Shown one piece after another: positions 41,405-43,447 of a stretch of DNA of 43,447 bases. The stretch is from Desulfobaccales bacterium (GTDB taxonomy: Bacteria; Desulfobacterota; Desulfobaccia; Desulfobaccales; 0-14-0-80-60-11): positions 1 through 43,447 of the forward strand of contig JBBFLF010000021.1 in NCBI GenBank assembly GCA_037481655.1, written 5' to 3'. The translations under genes and the position numbers were made by a program. Below the pieces are notes generated by a model, which was given only the letters and a program-made list of their open reading frames with translations, had not been told where the DNA came from and made no database searches. The stretch's first letter is position 1. Every line of letters begins with the position of its first letter.

Positions 41405-42211
41405 ATGAGCCAGCCATCGCCTTTGCCGGTGAATGCCGCCGGCCGCTATTATCATATCAATTGCGGCCCCGGGGACCTGGCGCCTTACATCCTCACCGCC
41501 GGGGACCCGGCCCGCATCCGGCGGCTGGCCCGGCGGCTGGAGGCGGTGCGGGTGAGACGGGCCAACCGTGAGTTTGTGACCCTCACCGGCACCTATCGGG
41601 GCATCCCGGTGAGCCTCATGGCCACCGGCATCGGGCCGGACAACACCGCCATTGCCATGATTGAGGCCAGCGCCTGTGTGGCCCCGGCCACCTTCATCCG
41701 CCTGGGCACCTCCGGCGGCCTGCAGGAGTTCATCTCCCCCGGGGACCTGGTCATCACCGCCCAGGCCCTGAGGGATGAGCAGACGAGCGCCTACTATGCC
41801 GGCCCGGAGGTGGTGGCCCGGGCCCACCCCCAGGTGCTGGCGGCCCTGACCCAGGCCGCCCGGGAACTGGGGGCGCCCCATCATGTGGGCCTCACCTGCA
41901 CCGCCGCGGATTTCTATGCCGGGCAGGGGCGGGTGGTGCCGGGCTTTCCCTGCCGGGAGCCGGACAAGGTGGCCCGCCTGCAGGCCCAGGGGGTGCTTAA
42001 CTTGGAAATGGAAATGTCAGTCTACCTCACCCTGGCCCAGGTCTCCTCCTTGGGCCTGCGGGCCGGGGGGGTGTGCACGGTGGTGGCCCACCGGCTCACC
42101 GGCCAAGCCCTCTTCGGCGGCCGGCGCCGGGCTCAGGCGGAGGCCCGCCTGCTGGACGTGGGCCTGCGGGCCCTGGAGATCCTCTATCTCCAAGACCGGG
42201 CGGGCGGCTGA
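41405..42211 (+). CDS. uridine phosphorylase-like nucleoside phosphorylase
   Basis: A 268-residue PNP/UDP family enzyme that would split a nucleoside (probably uridine) with phosphate in pyrimidine salvage. Seen are ILTAGDPARIRRLA (phosphate loop), ATGIGPDNTAIAMIE, RLGTSGGLQEFISPGDLVI and NLEMEMSVYLTLA, the last containing the Glu-Met-Glu that holds the ribose. The length is near that of E. coli uridine phosphorylase. ATG 41405 has only GAAGG about 10 bases away; upstream in-frame sequence does not look coding. The base specificity (uridine versus a purine) is inferred from general similarity only. Ten bases separate it from the permease gene. Confidence 0.78.
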   Translation: MSQPSPLPVNAAGRYYHINCGPGDLAPYILTAGDPARIRRLARRLEAVRVRRANREFVTLTGTYRGIPVSLMATGIGPDNTAIAMIEASACVAPATFIRLGTSGGLQEFISPGDLVITAQALRDEQTSAYYAGPEVVARAHPQVLAALTQAARELGAPHHVGLTCTAADFYAGQGRVVPGFPCREPDKVARLQAQGVLNLEMEMSVYLTLAQVSSLGLRAGGVCTVVAHRLTGQALFGGRRRAQAEARLLDVGLRALEILYLQDRAGG

Positions 42212-42221
42212 GGGGAGAGCG

Positions 42222-43373
42222 ATGCTGAAACTCACCTGGCGCAACGCCCTCAGGCACCCCTTGCGGGCCGCCCTCACCGTCCTGGGGATGGCGGTGGCGG
42301 TCCTGGCCTTTTGCCTGCTCCGCACCGTGGTGGCGGCCTGGTATTCCGGGGTCTCCGCCGCCTCCCCCAACCGCCTGGTGACGAGAAACGCCATCTCCCT
42401 GGTCTTCAGGCTGCCCATCGCCTATCTCCCCCGCATCCAGGCCCTGCCCGGCATCAAGAACATCACCTACGGCATGTGGTTCGGGGGGATTTACATCGAC
42501 GAGCGCAACTTCTTCCCCCAGTTCGCCGTGGAACTGCCCCATTATCTGGCCATCTTCCCGGAATACCTCATCCCTGAGGACCAGAAGACGGCTCTCCTCA
42601 GGGACCGGCAAGGCGCCGCGGCGGGCCGCCAGCTGGCCCGGCGTTTCGGCTGGCGGGTGGGGGACGCCATCATCCTTAGGGGCACCATCTATCCCGGGGA
42701 GTACCGCCTCATCATCCGGGCCATCTACACCGGCCGGGACCCCACCACCGACGAGGGGCGTCTCCTTTTCCATTGGGACTATCTCAATGAAAGTCTGAAG
42801 AAGCTCCTCCCCGAGCGGGCCGACCAGGTGGGTTGGTTCATCACCGAGGTGGAGGCCAAGGAGCTGGCCCCTACAGTGGCCGCCAACATCGACGCCCTGT
42901 TCAAAAACTCCCTGGCGGAGACCCTGACCGAGAGCGAAGCCGCCTTCGCTATGGGCTTTGTCTCCATGACCGAGGCCATCCTCCTGGCCATCCAGGTGGT
43001 CTCCTGGCTGGTCATCGGGGTCATCCTGGTGCTTTTGGCCAACACCATGGCCATGAGCGCCAGGGAGCGCCAGGGGGAGTATGCGGTGATGAAGACCTTG
43101 GGCTTTCGGCCCCGGCATCTGGCCGGGATCATCCTGGGGGAGTCCCTGCTTTTGGCCCTGGCCGGGGGCTTCATCGGCCTGTCCCTCACCTTTCCGGGGG
43201 TGCACCTCTTCAAGGTGAAGCTGGGGCAGTATTTTCGAGTCTTCCCCCTGACCTACCACACCCTGGCCCTGGGGCTGGCCACCGCCCTGGTGGTGGGGGT
43301 GCTGGCGGCCCTGCTGCCGGCCTGGCGGGCTGCCCGGGTGGGGATCGCCGAGGCCCTGCGCAAGGTGGGCTGA
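42222..43373 (+). CDS. MacB/LolE-type ABC transporter permease
   Basis: A 383-residue permease with the FtsX/MacB topology: TM1 near the N-terminus (about 18-38), a large periplasmic domain (about 40-255), then three helices (about 258-283, 305-331, 348-372). The start LTWRNALRHPLRAALTVLG and the EALRKVG end are typical of the family. It needs a cytoplasmic ATPase and perhaps a membrane-fusion protein; neither lies within the window. The substrate is unknown (lipoprotein, peptide or glycolipid). GGGGAGA precedes the ATG. The following gene begins 3 bases after its stop and repeats its N-terminal sequence, so the transporter is probably a heterodimer of paralogues. Confidence 0.82.
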   Translation: MLKLTWRNALRHPLRAALTVLGMAVAVLAFCLLRTVVAAWYSGVSAASPNRLVTRNAISLVFRLPIAYLPRIQALPGIKNITYGMWFGGIYIDERNFFPQFAVELPHYLAIFPEYLIPEDQKTALLRDRQGAAAGRQLARRFGWRVGDAIILRGTIYPGEYRLIIRAIYTGRDPTTDEGRLLFHWDYLNESLKKLLPERADQVGWFITEVEAKELAPTVAANIDALFKNSLAETLTESEAAFAMGFVSMTEAILLAIQVVSWLVIGVILVLLANTMAMSARERQGEYAVMKTLGFRPRHLAGIILGESLLLALAGGFIGLSLTFPGVHLFKVKLGQYFRVFPLTYHTLALGLATALVVGVLAALLPAWRAARVGIAEALRKVG

Positions 43374-43376
43374 AAG

Positions 43377-43447
43377 GTGCTCAAACTCACTTGGCGGAAC
43401 ACCTTGAGACACCCCTTAAGGGCCGCCCTCACCGTCCTGGGGCTGGG
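43377..43447 (+). CDS. second ABC permease, truncated by the window end
   Basis: A GTG start 3 bases after the previous stop opens a frame translating as MLKLTWRNTLRHPL-RAALTVLGLG, nearly identical to the first 23 residues of the preceding permease (Ala9 to Thr and Met23 to Leu). The AAAG before GTG is a weak ribosome site, so translation may be coupled. Only about 23 codons are visible. A recent tandem duplication or a gene family with a conserved first helix are both possible. Confidence 0.7.
   Translation, partial: MLKLTWRNTLRHPLRAALTVLGL

Overview
The window is about 43 kb of GC-rich (roughly 63-65%) chromosomal DNA from what looks like a Gram-negative anaerobe. Lipid A synthesis (LpxC), a heptosyltransferase-family enzyme and a TamA/TamB pair indicate an outer membrane. 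A four-subunit pyruvate:ferredoxin oxidoreductase, an NADH-dehydrogenase-like iron-sulfur module, an aryl-CoA ligase and many Cys-rich small proteins point to an anaerobe. I infer a deltaproteobacterium-type lineage (Desulfobacterota), but nothing here fixes the genus. There is no rRNA, tRNA, CRISPR, insertion sequence or phage gene; the region is ordinary vertical-looking chromosome with dense genes on both strands.

Layout. 1-2262: leuC, then a candidate small RNA/leader with a clear terminator and a tiny lipoprotein. 2263-8579 (minus): prmC-prfA, then a tandem set reading gltX, a two-helix membrane peptide, a 10-formyl-THF-hydrolase-like formyltransferase, a four-helix membrane protein and a histone-deacetylase-fold protein. 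8844-10343: a Cys-rich zinc-ribbon peptide (plus) and a GT9 glycosyltransferase (minus). 10522-13788: an aryl-CoA ligase with a near-consensus promoter, and purA with a TTG start. 13780-20353: a long structured leader followed by porG-porD-porA-porB and nuoE-, nuoF- and hoxU/nuoG-like genes, tightly packed on one strand. 20412-22748: a second leader RNA sharing a box with the one near 1.5 kb, two small envelope proteins and mtaB. 22950-28866: lpxC, a GH57 branching enzyme, pyruvate kinase, a zinc-ribbon peptide and an unknown protein. 29129-31550: a NarL-type two-component pair. 31915-34794: a PHP endonuclease (EndoQ-like) fused to a UvrD-like helicase. 35003-40632: tamA-tamB. 40680-43447: an OB-fold secreted protein, a nucleoside phosphorylase and two tandem ABC permease genes, the second cut by the window edge.

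How the parts work together. The most coherent unit is the por-nuoEF-hoxU operon, which would pass electrons from pyruvate through ferredoxin clusters to a flavin/NAD site, either oxidising pyruvate with NAD+ or running carboxylation with NADH. The rest is housekeeping (translation, purine and leucine synthesis, glycolysis, envelope biogenesis).

The most unusual signals are the EndoQ-helicase fusion, whose helicase has almost no 2B subdomain, and two intergenic RNA-like elements 19 kb apart that share a 22-nt box and a possible switching hairpin. Also notable are a tandem operator ahead of lpxC and a family of G/C-tract hairpin repeats, two of whose copies abut the 3' ends of genes.
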